DNA of 64,000 bases. Source: Malachius bipustulatus. Lineage: Eukaryota > Arthropoda > Insecta > Coleoptera > Melyridae. Shown piece after piece: positions 47,700-60,500 of this stretch. How positions within the stretch are numbered: the first letter of the stretch is position 1; every line of letters starts with the position of its first letter. The notes under the pieces were generated by a model that did not search any database, was not told where the DNA came from, and saw only the letters and a program-made list of their open reading frames with translations. The translations under genes were made by a program, and so were the position numbers. The stretch is from positions 33,364,268 through 33,428,267 of the forward strand of contig OU342639.1 in the NCBI GenBank assembly GCA_910589415.1, in the 5' to 3' direction.

Positions 47700-50399
47700 G
47701 GTTTCTCACTACAAGTGGTTCTAGCTTTGGAAATAAAATAAAAATTTCGATTTTTTTTGTAAGTCAAATAAAATAAGTAAAATACTGTCCATTGTCAAGT
47801 CAGTAATTTTTTTTTTTGTTAGACTTGTTGCTTGTCAGGCTTTTCTTTAATAATAAGAGCGTTTTGAAGCTATTACTTTTTGAAGTCATGAAATCGAATT
47901 AGCAAAATGAGTCATTATAAGACGAGGTGTCAAAGGTGTCAATGCAAGTTGCGAGGGGAGCTCAGCTTAAGAAAACAAGAACAACTCGCTACTTGACTCT
48001 TAGATTAGACTAGGTACCTTCATGTTCTCATAAATTTGTGTATTTTTGGTGTGGTTGTTTATTGTATTATTGAAGGGAAATGGCTGCATTAGAAAACAGA
48101 AGTTCTAACTCTAAATTATGTAAACATTATTTTGATGTTTGTAATGACAATAATAAATTTGCTTGTTGCATGTTTGTTGTGGGAATCTAATCTTTTCTTT
48201 TTATTTCTTAAAAACTAATGGAAACTAATGGAAAGATGGGAAAATATTGATTTCTGCTTTTGGTAAGTGAGCTGTGAAGTTATGCTTTATGACTATTGAA
48301 TGCTTTTTTGCTTTCAATAGCCACCGTTCGCTATTTTTATTATATTTATCATACACTTTTCTATTTAATATTACTGTAATTTTAATAGGTATTCTTTAAT
48401 TAATTTATCTGGAAGGAATATTTTCACATCGTTTCTGTTTAGTTCATGCCAGTAGTTGCATACATGTGGTGTATGTATCCTTGTACCCAACTATCCATCT
48501 TTGCATCCAACCATTGCTTGCACTTGCACATATTTTTCCATATTTATTATTAACAAAAGAAAATAATGTTAATATGCTTTATTGTACGGCTGTGCAGACC
48601 CAACAGCGAGGAAAGAGATATGTCACAAAGACGACCAGGACAGAAATAACAAACAAAAAAACGGATTGAATTAATTTGGTAATCTATTTTTGTAAACTTG
48701 TACAACTTTTACCATTACCAACAAGACTCATTCTTTTACAGGAGTAATTTTTGCCATTTCAAGTAATATTACCAAAACGGCTTTGAATTCAGTGGAAGGA
48801 TGTTAATCATGGCAACAGTGCAGACCTAAGCCAAGACAGTGCGTAGTTGATGAAGAGACAATTACACAAGCAAAATCTAAGTGTTAGGATAACAGGATAA
48901 ACAATCAAAGTAGTATCGGAGGTTTCTTTTGATTTTGGTAAGTATAACGTATCTTTATTATGATTAACATTCCACTCTTTACACAGGTGCAGTTCCTTTC
49001 CCTATCGACATTGTTCCCTAGTGCCTCTGGTAATTTGTGCAAATTAGTCTAGTGATCGTTTTAGGCCTCTCAGTGTCTCGAAAATGAAACGTTTCAGAAG
49101 AAAATTTTATGGAAGAAAAAATAATTATTTTTACGAATCCTACTGTTCGCCGGAGTAATTAAAATTTATATTACATCATTTATTAAAACTTATTATTTAA
49201 AAATAAAGATCACTATTACCTAATATCTTTTTTTCCAATAAATTTTATTAAACGAACAATGTTTTTTAATACGAAATTTCAGTGGGGGAGAGTGTAAGCT
49301 CGCCAAGTAGAAATGTTTGGGAGGCAAGTTAGATCTCCACAACACCAAAATTTAAAAAAAAGTTCCAAGACTGTTGCACATTATCGGTGGTTCACTTTGA
49401 TCATCAATCTCCCTACAGTGCAATTCAGTCAGTAGATTAGCAGATATTGTAGGAAAACAAGAATCATAGTAGTCCAAGAGCCCGGTCGATTTTTCTACCT
49501 TGAATCGTTGACAATTCTAATGTTTTCTAGTCGATTCGTCACGAAATTATGCCCCTTTAAAGACAACGATGCCAGTGAAAATCCTGCTGAAAATACTGAA
49601 CGTATTTTCCTTTCTTGAGACAAAAAGTACTTTGAAGAAAAAAATAAAACAGCGATGTGATCATTATTTCATCAGCTTTTATGATTGGGGCTGGGCAGTA
49701 TTATGGAAAATGATGGAAGTGCTTATTTATTATTATTTAGGTTCTACAGTCTTGAAACCTGATCATCAAATTCCTTGCAGACTTACAGAAGACAACTTGC
49801 GAGACTGGATAAGTCGGGCAAGTAGATACATAGCAGGTAGGAATAATAATTCAATTTAATTTACGCACGTAATAATGATTTTGCTGCTCTATCAAGCCTT
49901 GTACCTAATTACATACTTAAAAATGGAAATTTCTTGGAGCTAGAACTTATAATTTAATTAATTTATTTTATTTAACCATGTTTAGATCACCTCGCTTTCT
50001 TGTCTGTCTGCAGTTCAAATCTTGCAATCAAATTTTAACCAACTCCCCAAATAGCTAGAGACTTTAAACTTCAAGATAGCTCAGAACTGAGTGACAATGC
50101 AATAGTCACTCGCTTTATTCATTGTCTGTCTGTATGTAGTATAAATCTTGCTTAAAAACTTTTCAGCGGCAGATGTTTAAAATCTATACCAGAACCGTAT
50201 TCAATTAAAAAAAATCTTATATTATATCTCCAACATTTATAAGATGGCCAAAAAAGTATAACATAATCTTTAATAGCAATGGGAATACTCGTAAGATTTA
50301 AAATCATAAAAAATCACCCCTATTTTCAAGAAGGGGGATGACAATGAACTACGCCCATAGCAATTATACCCATATTCTCTAAAATAGTCCCTACTTGAT
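47700..50399. other. Interval without recognised gene
   Basis: A spliceable-looking segment at 49754-49838 (acceptor GGTTCTACAG, open frame with CRLTEDNLRDWISRASRYIA, donor GCAG|GTAGGA) is the only candidate exon; I do not recognise it and see no partner exon. The rest shows nothing. Confidence 0.4.
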
Positions 50400-51060
50400 A
50401 AAACGACTGATGAGTTTCTTAAAGTCGTGCGAGCTTTTTAATCCCGACCAATTTGGTTTCATCCCTGGACGCTCATCTATTACAGCAGCTGTTGCTTAGG
50501 TGGTGGGGATATAGTGGGGAGTATTGATCAGAGTGTGAACAACTGGGTGTTCGACTGTGATTCACAAGAACTAAAACAGAACCTTACACTGTCAAAGGAA
50601 TACCCATTCGGCTATTGGAATCTTACCTTAGTAGGAGATCGTAGCGCATGAGCCTGGGTGGTGGGACTTAGCGGTTTTGCTGACATGTCTCATGGTGTGC
50701 CATAGGGCGCAGTTCTCGAGCCTCTACTGTTTACCATATACATCAACGATCAGCCCGGGTATATGACCCAGGATAACGCTCAGAGTGTTACATTTACCAC
50801 AGACGACCGGGTCAATCGAGACCAGTCAGTGAGATTACTAGGGATTATGCTCGATGCCCATCTCGGATGGAACCTCCATGTCGATCAGCTTCATAAGAAA
50901 CTATCCGGTTCCGGTTGTCTCTTTCTGATAAGAACTTTTAACAGTTGTCCTCTGGGGAAATTGAACAGCTGCAGAAAGAGTAATGGTCCTATAAAAGAGG
51001 GCAATAATCCACATCTTACACAATCTAAAATCTGATGGTTACTATCACTGTAAATCATAT
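50400..51060 (+). pseudogene. Non-LTR retrotransposon reverse transcriptase relic
   Basis: Scattered pieces in order: FNPDQFGFIPGRSSITAAVA then a stop; GVP, a stop in place of Gln, GAVLEPLLFTIYIND; VRLLGIMLDAHLGWNLHVDQ; and a short tail. These match the palm and thumb of LINE reverse transcriptases (GFIPGRSTT, GVPQGSVLGPLLF, YLGI.LD..L.W). The YADD catalytic segment is missing and frames are broken. Confidence 0.85.
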
Positions 51061-51345
51061 TCGGGACTGGCTGGAATTATGACCGTTTAGGCAATCGCAA
51101 TGTATGTGTTTTACGTGCATTAGGTTATACCTATGTCCATGAACACAAAGATGAGAGTCAACATGTTGCATATGCATACAATGAGCTTATAGTGTATAAT
51201 AATGTATTTTAATGTACTTTTTTTTAATGTACACAGCATAAGTATGCTGTGTTTCTTTTGTATTTTTTATTTGTAAAATATTAGATATTAATAAAACTGG
51301 CTCCTTGACTTGAGCAATATACCTTGGAATATATACCACAATATA

Positions 51346-52434
51346 CAGGGTGATTCATGGGTGACCTTACATAGACCAATGGTGATAAGCGGACTTCAAG
51401 GCGGGTCGAAAACCACAAAAGAAATTTTTTTTGTGTGATTGATTAAGAAGTTACAGGGTGTTTTATGTCTCAGGTACAAAATTTTGATAGGCGATATTTC
51501 TGAAACGGCTGGAGATATTTTGTAGAAATTTACTAGGAATGGTGCATTCCGGAAACTCATCTAAACCGCATTCTGAGTTAATTAAAAATCCAGGACCGGA
51601 CTTGAAAATTTTTGCCCCCATGGTCTTTGTTGAAAAAGTTTATTTTCTGACCGTGCTACTGAAAAACTGTCATCGAATTTGAAAAGATAAGAAAAAACTC
51701 TATAGAAATCATTCCTCAATTTGAACGGCACACCCAAACCGTCTCGAAAAAAAAAATGTCAAAGTAAAACTTCTCAGTAAATTATCGTTTTCGAGCAGAC
51801 ATATTTTACTTAATGTTCGTCTGAATTCCTTCAAATTAATTTTTTGACTTGTTTCTGTGGGAAAAATGGCAGTGTAAATTAAATGTTATCAATATTAATG
51901 TTATAAACGGTTCTCAAAATGTCCTTTACCAACTTCAATACATTTCCTGCAGCGTTTCCATAAATTTTGGTTTGCTTTTTGAATTATTTGCCTGTTGTTT
52001 CTAATTTCATCAGCAACTACCAGTATTCGCGTCCTGAGCTCCTCTCTGGTACCTACTTCCGTTTTTAGACTTCCTGCTTCATATGGCCCCATAGGTAGTA
52101 GTCTAAAACAGTGAGGTCGGGGGACATAGGTGGTCAGGAATGAGGGCCGCCGCGCCCGAACCAACGATTGGGGTACTCATTGTGGAGATGCTCTCTGACT
52201 TGTAGAGAAAAATGCGGTGGTGCCCCATCTTGCTGGAAGGAAAGAGCACGCCTGTTCACGTTCGCCTCTGCAAGCAAGCCGGGCAAAAAGACTTGTAGGA
52301 AAAGTAAATAAATTTCCCCCGTGAGCCGCACTTCTTAACCAATCACACAAAAAAAATTTCTTTGGGGTTTTCGACCCGCCTTGAAGTCCGCTTATCACCA
52401 TTGGTCTATGTAAGGTCACTCATGAATCACCCTG
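51346..52434. mobile_element. Foldback DNA element carrying transposase relic
   Basis: 1089 bp, TA-flanked, ends CAGGGTGATTCATGGGTGAC and GGTCACTCATGAATCACCCTG; arms of about 120 bp (TAGACCAATGGTGATAAGCG and complement). Between the arms on the minus strand is a broken DDE transposase C-terminus (see 51901-52290). This copy is the best clue to the transposase that moves the CAGGGTG group. Confidence 0.88.
51901..52290 (-). pseudogene. IS630/Tc1/mariner-type transposase, C-terminal relic
   Basis: Two frames in order: first SFQQDGAPPHFSLQVREHL and YPNRWFGRGGP, where the QQDGAPPH motif holds the second catalytic Asp; then, frame-shifted, LPMGPYEAGSL and, at the end, CIEVGKGHFENRL and a stop. 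The region that should carry the third acidic residue (SPDLxxxDFFLWG-type) is destroyed. The N-terminal half is absent, so this is an inactive remnant. Confidence 0.85.
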
Positions 52435-52506
52435 TATATACCGGTGTGTCAGGCCGGGTCTGTATTCAACTAACGCATTCCGAATGAACAGGCTAGTAAA
52501 AACACC

Positions 52507-52740
52507 GGTAATCCTGTACAATCTGTCGCTAAATTTTACCCTACCATACCTATAAATAAAAATAAATGCGTCGTAAGTCAGGTCTTTGGTCAGGGTAGGG
52601 TTTTTTTTCCTTAAAATTGCCTTGAAATGAAAAAAAAACCTACCCTGACCAAAGACCTGACTTACCGAACCGGAATTTGGAGGATTTATTTTTATTTATA
52701 TGGCAGGGTAAAATTTAGCGACAGATTGAACAGGATTACC
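52507..52740. mobile_element. Palindromic MITE with GGTAATCCTGT ends
   Basis: Arms of about 110 bp (GGTAATCCTGTACAATCTGT ... GTCAGGTCTTTGGTCAGGGT) inverted around a short centre near 52618. The inner arm motif CTGACCAAAGACCTGACTTA recurs at 6270-6295. Confidence 0.8.
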
Positions 52741-53830
52741 AAAACACCTGTGCCTCCCTGTACCTTCCTAAAATGCTGTCGCAGTGTCGCACATTTGCAG
52801 ACATGGTATTAAGATTAAGTGGAAGTGTATTACCGGTCTGAGAGACTCAGGGGTAATACAGAGGGGGACTCAGTGACAAAAAATTCAAACTAGACCACAA
52901 ACCTTCCATGTATCCTGAAGATTTGACTGAAAAAAATACTGAATAGAGCAACAGGAAGTGAAACAAAATGTTGATCCTGGAAGATGTACCTACATTCTGT
53001 GATTGGAAGAAAAACACGATTTTCCTGATGAAGTGTAATGTCCACAATAATGTGCTTTTGCAATGTGTTAGGGCAAGAATGTTATTTTATTTAAAATTGT
53101 CTATAAGCTCGATATTTTCGCCACTGTTTGGCAACAATGTGTGAAGGGTTCTTTTCCCTAGATCGAGCAGCATTACGCAGGTGGCTGCTGGTGTCAGACA
53201 TACACCTACAATTCAATTTGTTTCAATTTACAATAAATACTATATCAATTACTGCTTGCGTAGTCATTTCAAAGATACAGTCCACAAAGAAGAAACCATA
53301 ACACAATGCATTACAGGAATCTGCCCGACGTGCAGGAAATTAAACCACTTTCCCAGGCAAATAGGCGTTTGAAGGATAGAGCATATTAGATGCCTTGAAC
53401 TTGTTTTTGGCCCTTGTGGCCGAGGAGAAACAGTTGTTTAATAAGATTATGGTTTACCGGTTTTTCGGCCACCTAACCTCACTTATAAATAAATCAAAAT
53501 TTCCGTTTTTTCACTAGAAAACATTAGTTCTAAGGTATTTTAAAGTCTATCCAAGCGCATACTGCATGCAATACTTAAGATTTCAAGTCTGTACTTCTTT
53601 TCTTTCTTACTATCTTACTATTGAAAGAAAACTAAAAACAGTAAAAACAAAAACACACTTCCACCATCTTTGTTTTAAAAATTAAAAAAAAAAAAAAAAA
53701 AAAAAACTGGCCCTAGGCACAGTATAGAGCCCTTAGGCCTTGACCGCGGGACCGCGGCCATTTGTCATTTGTCAATTTTTATTAATTCACTTATTCGTCG
53801 CCAGGAGGGGTAGGTATACTGTAATTTGTA

Positions 53831-54683
53831 GGGAACCTGTATTACCGCTTTACTAGGGTAGCGCATTCTCATTCTCACAAAAAAGTTGGGAAAAAAGTTG
53901 GGAATGTCAAATTTGACTTCATAAACGTCAGATTTTCCATGAACGTACAACTGTCTAAAAATTCACATAATTATTTGTTATTAAGTCTGCGTATTTTATA
54001 AAAATGGTAAACTTTTGATGCGTTAGAAGATGTTTTAACAATAAAAAGTGGGCTTTCCACTTGTTGGCGTTGCCTAAAGGTGACTTTCTTAATATTCTAA
54101 ACTCATTATAGCAGTCCTCTATCAATACTTACCTGTTACTTATTACTAGGATCTTCTGAACAAAAAATGAATCAAGCCCCAGCAGACAGTTAATTGATTG
54201 CAGAAAATATACGACGGGGCTCAGAATTTCCGTATTCCTAAAAGTTGGTCAGGTAGGTTTTATTACATCTTGATGAATCTTATTTTTAAGGATCAGTATC
54301 AGTAGTATGGGTATGTACTAAGTTCACGCTGCCGTTCGTGTGTCTACCAAGACGCTTTTTATCAGTAACTACGTTAGATATCGAGTTAAAAATTATACCT
54401 AAGTAATACTAAAGTCTATAGCTTCGTAGATCCTATAATCCTATAAACCCGTAATTATGTTTTTAATATCCACTGAAAGAGAGATTTCTTAAATTCTATT
54501 CGTGTTATCACCTATTTTATTTCATTTTTCAAACTTCGCTTTTTTCCATTTGATGACTATACGCCTGTAACCAAATGTGTCAAAAATATGACATCCAGCT
54601 GTACAAAAATAACCGTGTTTAGTAAACGTCAACTAGTGAATACGCTACCCTAGTAAGCGTTAGTGTCGGTAATGCAGGTTCCC
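53831..54683. mobile_element. DNA element with GGGAACCTG ends and TA duplication
   Basis: 853 bp, left GGGAACCTGTATTACCG... and right ...CGGTAATGCAGGTTCCC with TA on each side; the subterminal TACTAGGGTAGCG and CGCTACCCTAGTA also pair. Inverted similarity is limited to about 55 bp per end; the interior is not palindromic and not coding. Superfamily not assigned beyond the TA target. Confidence 0.75.
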
Positions 54684-55239
54684 TAGTAATTTGTCACCCT
54701 GTCCCTGTATTGATGACCGAGGAAGGGCTTATAAACAGAATCCTAATATTTTCGTAAATTTAGCACGTCTCCGCACCTCAATTAACTTGACCTCCAGCCT
54801 CCAGACAGTCAGACAGTGCCGGCTCTCGCGGTGTTACTGTTCCGTTGAACAGGCCGCCAAAAATAAAAGAATAACAAATATTCATCGTTTTGAAATACTA
54901 CCCTTTTTTTATCAAGAAATTTCAAAGCCAGGCGCATAGTTTTTTGAACTCGAAAAAAAAAAAAGATTTCTGTTCTTTCTAATATTTCATTGATTATATC
55001 AAGCATTCAAGTGCAATAAAAAAATAACAATGAATTTTTATATTATTTTAGAATACAAACTTCAACTTCCTTCTTAAAATTACCTCAGGTACTCCATTTT
55101 TGGAAAAGAACTTCACAATTATTACAAAAGTTATTCCATCACATTTATACAATAAAAGTAGGTACCTAGTGTAGGTAAGTCTAATCTAAAGTGTATGTAT
55201 GTACCTACATAAATATTTTCATAATTTGAAATGTAGAGG

Positions 55240-55715
55240 GGGTGGGACCGTGACAAAGTTAGGGGTAGGAGTTTGGAGGACCAAGTCTCTAAATTCGAAA
55301 TTGGTTCCCCTAAAAATTTTTAAGCTATTTATAATTTTTGTACACGACACCAAAACATTATTTGGACGATAACGGCCACGGAAATTTGATTAAATGATTG
55401 ACTATTTTTTCAAAAAAAAAATCCCGGGGGAGGACCCCCGAACCCCCCTTCTGCTGGGCGGTATTCTATACTCCTCAGACCCCCCCGGTTGAACGCTAAA
55501 CTTCAACTGCCGCATTTTAAATTTCATATTTTTAAATAAAATATCAGAGATGCGAAATGCAAGAATAAGTTATTAATTTATTTTTGACAATAAAAATTAT
55601 TTTCTTTGAAAGCATTTGAATTTATATTGAAGATTAAATATTGTTTTTACCTTTTTACCTTATTCCTTACCCCGCCCTCCCCCCTAAGTGAGAGCCTAAC
55701 CTAACGTCGCCACTG
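55240..55715. mobile_element. Possible hAT-like relic
   Basis: The right end reads CTAACGTCGCCACTG, the complement of CAGTGGCGACGTTAG, a common insect hAT terminus, and the interior has the purine/pyrimidine-skewed blocks (CCCGGGGGAGGACCCCC, CAGACCCCCCCGG) often seen in such elements. The left end was not found. Weak call. Confidence 0.3.
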
Positions 55716-55752
55716 CGTCGCATGAATGAAGCACTCTCGAGTCTCGAGAGCA

Positions 55753-56500
55753 GGGCGCTAATATCACACTAGCCGGCACTGCCTGCAGAGAATGTTTTCG
55801 TCGATGATATAGATTGGGATGTGATTATCAAAATGGCTTACGAGATGTCGCTGCTGGTTCAAAGTCACTGTGTTCACTGCCACAGTGAGAATTCAACCTA
55901 GAAGCTCGCTTTTGTATAGTTGTCTGTTAGCTATCAGACCCTTTGAGACAACTAGTCTGCTGCTTCCCTTCACCCCCCTGATCTCGGGGCCTAGCCTATT
56001 GGGCGAGGAACAGTGATTGGCGGGAGCGTGACATGTTGACTCTTAGGAAATAATAAAAACATAATTTTTCTACCAGACCACGACCAGTGGGCGCTAAATA
56101 TCATATCATTCATATCACACGAGCCGGCACCGGCACTGCCTCTAGACTAGAGAAGATTGTGGTCGATGAAATAGATTCCTCATCGTCTGTGATTATGAGA
56201 TGTGATTTACGAGATGTCGCTAGTCTAGTGGTTCAAAGTCACTGCGTGTGCTCAAAACTGTGAAACTTTGATAACGGCTCCAATAAATAAATCGTCCCTC
56301 TGTAGTTTGAGCCAATTAAACCCGGAAAGGTCGAATTGGCTCGAACTGCATCTATAGATTCATCAAATACAAATTTGAGACAAACTTGTCTACACCGGAT
56401 CTCGGGCATCTACTAGATCTACTCTACAATCATTCATCAATCGATGCGGAGATTAGCGTTGGCGGTAGTGTGACTTGTTGACTCTTGGAAAATAATGGTA
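55753..56500. repeat. Two-copy tandem duplication, period about 336 bp
   Basis: GGGCGCTAATATCACAC and GGGCGCTAAATATCAT start the copies at 55753 and 56089; both contain GCCGGCACTGCCT, TACGAGATGTCGCT and GGTTCAAAGTCACTG, and end with TGTTGACTCTT.GGAAA. GC-richer than its surroundings. No coding frame recognised. Confidence 0.75.
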
Positions 56501-57084
56501 AATATATACATCCGCATGTCCTAAGTTCCATCATCAATTTTTTCGGGACCGAGGAGCGAAACAGGGGTGCTGGGTGGGTAAGAAGCAAAAAACAGCCATT
56601 GCAAAACTAATATCAAGGTCACCACTATAAGGCCTCTTTGGCACTAACGGTCACATTGCTATTTTTTTCTTCACTTTCAGGGCAAGGAAAATCTTCGAGA
56701 ATAACAGTAGCACGATTTTTATTTTTTATTTATATTCCGAAAATCACTGCCCTGTGGACTGGACACGATATGTGAGTTTTTATAAGTAACACATAAAAAA
56801 GCATGGAGGCATTGAATTTTTAATAGAACTTTAATGTAAATAACGACTTTCCAAAAAGTCAGATGTTTTGGGACAAATTCCCAACTATGAGTGTGGTAAA
56901 AAAAAAAAACAAACAAGTGGTTACTTTAAATAACACTTTGAACCTTTGAACCATCTACTCTACAAGTAGATACAAATTGAAAATGAAAATCGAGTCTGAT
57001 ATATTTTACAAGTTGTAATTTACTCGTAATGTTATGTTAAATCTAGTTATGTTCTTAACTGCTTACTACTGGGTGGGTATTATT

Positions 57085-57425
57085 TTACAGATTTACGAAA
57101 TGACGTCCATTTGCATAGACGTTTTTGACAATTGACGACTGTTTTTCGGACAACCCTATAGCAAGTGCATTTCCGTTAATGTTTCTAAAAGTGTCCAAAA
57201 CTCTTTGTCTCAGGATTTCAACGATCACAGGAGGATCAAATTCATAGACCTCATTTTTTGGGTGGCCCATAGGTAGAAATCCAATGGCGAAAGGTCAGGG
57301 GATCATTGGACCATTTAATGAAATAATTCTGTCGTCAAACTGCTCTCTTAAAAAGTTCCTGACTTGAATGGTGTTGTGAGCTGGACATCCATCCTGTTGG
57401 AACCAGGTTCTTCTAAACTTATCTT
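57085..57425 (-). pseudogene. Second IS630/Tc1/mariner-type transposase relic
   Basis: Minus strand reads TWFQQDGCPAHNTIQVRNFL, then FDDRII, then a stop and a change of frame into the FLPMGHPKNEVYEF segment (a decayed FYLWGxxKxxVY motif) and ILRQRVLDTFRNIN, ending near NGRHFVNL. A different family from 51901-52290 (QQDGCPAHN versus QQDGAPPHF). No terminal repeats were found, and it is inactive. Confidence 0.8.
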
Positions 57426-57575
57426 CGGTCGGAGTAGCTCGTAAACTCACACACCCAAAATCGCGATTGCTGAAAGAAAAAAAAAGTATGGGTCATGGGA
57501 CTCATGGGGGAGAAACACTCGAGGACGAACAGTGAACACAATTAACACCAAAATAAAATTACAACATTTCAACTT

Positions 57576-60500
57576 TTTATTGTAAGTAAATGTTTATAAC
57601 AATTTTTTACAAATAAATTTACACTTGATTGTTATAACTCATAACATCACAAAAAGACAATCTAATTTTAAATTTACTATACATACTGGTCAATTTAATA
57701 TATTCATTCACATTCGTATCACCTTTGGTTACAAAAAAATGCTTATATATTAGAGATACTAATGGTAATAGTACATATAAGGTAGGTTATTGAAAATTAA
57801 AAAGGAACTAAACCATTGCATAAAGAAAATACGTATGTAACTTTTGTGCAAAACTTTTAAAATTTGATTGTTTAAACTAAGCGGTATAATTTTTTCATAA
57901 ATACAAATACAATTCGGTACATATAAGACTTGAAAACAAGACACATTTCAAGAAAAATAAAACGGTGTGATAATAATTAGAAAATACATCTAATAATAGT
58001 ACATATACATGAACAACAATTGAAAAAAATCATCTATCCACCATCATTTAAGATTTATTTATTTTGATTTATAGGTGACCTTTAACCTTAAGTAAGCAAA
58101 CTTGTGACTCAGTACTTCTTCTAAATAGACACTCATTTCCAGAATAAAATTAAGGAAATGGCACCAACAAAAGAAGAACTTTCTACAAATAAACCTAGAA
58201 ATAAAAAATAAAATTCAAGGCCTTTATAACTCAAAATATTCACTTTACTCTTTTTAAGAGTATTCAAGAGCTGCCGGTCTTCATTTAACTGACATTGCTT
58301 GTATGTCAATCCTCTAATGTTAATGCTATAAAATCATCTAAATTCAAAAGACTGCCTATCTTTTCTTCAAATCTGGAAAAAATCCCAGCAATGGTAGATA
58401 GGTAATTTTGGACACCCTGTATGAGTCTAATGTGATTGTATATATTTTACACCCCTACTTGGAGGTAGTGTCATTAGATTGTAGTCGGGGGCATTAACAG
58501 TTTGCAGGCTGGTACCAGACTCATCATCATGGTTGCCTCAAGGGTGTACATAAAAATTTTGTCAACTAGAGCATCTCTCTCAATTTATTATGGGTATAAA
58601 ATTAAGAAAAATAAACGCTTTATCGCACTTCAGAAGACACCCGGGACCTATATTTCGAGCTCGAGGATTCGCTGAAATCTAATTGAAACAAAATTATTTC
58701 CTCTATTTAAAACTAGTTAGGTATAGTGTCAGTTTCCAATTTTTTGGGTACAAAAATCAGACTGATATCAAATTTGGAAAGGACGAAAATTGGTTAAAAA
58801 ATATGATTCCCTGCTAAAAAAATGCACGACACAAAATATATATAAAATCACATTGTACAAATAACAGAGTGAATTAGATGAAAACAAAAAGAAATAATTT
58901 TGTTATAAAAAAACTGTAGGCAAAAAAGCATATATTATATTTTTCATAAAGCCCATAGAATAATATGCTTCAACTTGAAGCGTCATGTTATTTCTAATAC
59001 AACTCTGTCGCCTAATTAGAATGTTTGTAAAGATTTCCCATTCGTTTAACCTGATGATGTGTAACGACGCTATTGCTCTTTTTAAACACAACTGAAAAGA
59101 AAAAAACAGTAACAAGATGGGTGCTAACTAAAATTTTCCTTTAGTTTAAACCAAAAACTAAGGGAAACAGATTTGTCTATCCGCGTCACTTTAATTATTT
59201 GATTTTCTCTTTGTTTCCTGGATGTAATTTAAAAAGAAAAACTTAAAATATGTCACTAAAATACTATAAATATATTATAATAAGACTAAGCAATTACAAG
59301 TTTCTAAATTGATAGTGAGCTTGATAAAATGTCATATCAAATAGCCAACACACAGTAGACTCGCGATTGTTCCGAATAATCCGGATTAGAAATAATGCAC
59401 TGACTAGAAGGAAGTTGTTCGTCCGGATCACCCGGAAAATAATCGATAATCTACTGTAAGTACATGAGAAAGCTTAAATAAATCACAGCCCATAATTGAA
59501 CAGCTAATCATACAAAAATTTATAGAAAGTCAGAGTCAATTTTTGTCGGAACAAAGGAGTCTTTTATATAACAAATAATATTTAAAATTACACAAATTTA
59601 TCACAAGAAATTATTATTTTACAACATATAACAAATAACACCAAAACTTGATTAAACAAAAAAACAAGACCGACGCTAATATGATCAAAGCAAATTTTTA
59701 ACAGAATACATTTCTTATACAGTGCCAATCTTTAATTTCCCCCCATCAAAATCAAGATGGAGGGGAGATGGAGGATCCCAAAATTTCAAGTTTGAGTGAG
59801 AACAAAATGTCCCAACTATATTTTGAAGCCAATAATGCCGTTATTCGAAATGTCGGCATTTTTATATCGTAAATCAATTTAATGCTGCCATTTTGTTATC
59901 ACTTCCAAGATGAGACTTGAAATTTGGGAATAACATTCTTTATTGTCCGATCTTTCCAATAATATATCGTATGACCACATTGATTGGCTTAAAAAATAAA
60001 ATATCAGCACTGTATGTGATAAATCATAAAAAGAGGGATGACCAGCACATTTCAAATAAAAATCTTCATTGTCAGAGCTCAACAATTCCCTGCTCCGCAG
60101 TAAAAATCAACTACACTGTTACAGGAGAAAAAAATTCTCTCCATACATCCCTCACAATTAATAGTGTTCTTATAAATAAAACTTGTTTATAAACCTAAGG
60201 TTGAATTTTTACATGGTTAGCTCTTAGTATTATTAAAATAAATGACTAATGCTATTAGATATGACTTCGAATTCTTAAAAAATAAGACTAGATGTGCTCG
60301 GAATTAATTTCTGCAGCAGAACTGAATTTAGGAGATAGAGGGGAGAAGAATCGTTTGTAGTTCTGGTGGATCATTTATTTATTCTATGCAACTCTCAACC
60401 GTCATTGCTTCAATAAATGTGAAATGTCTAAAACATCAAATCTTCTTCTTTTAGAGAAGTTGATCTTGGCCTTAGTAGAAGACTTGCAATGAAAGGAAGG

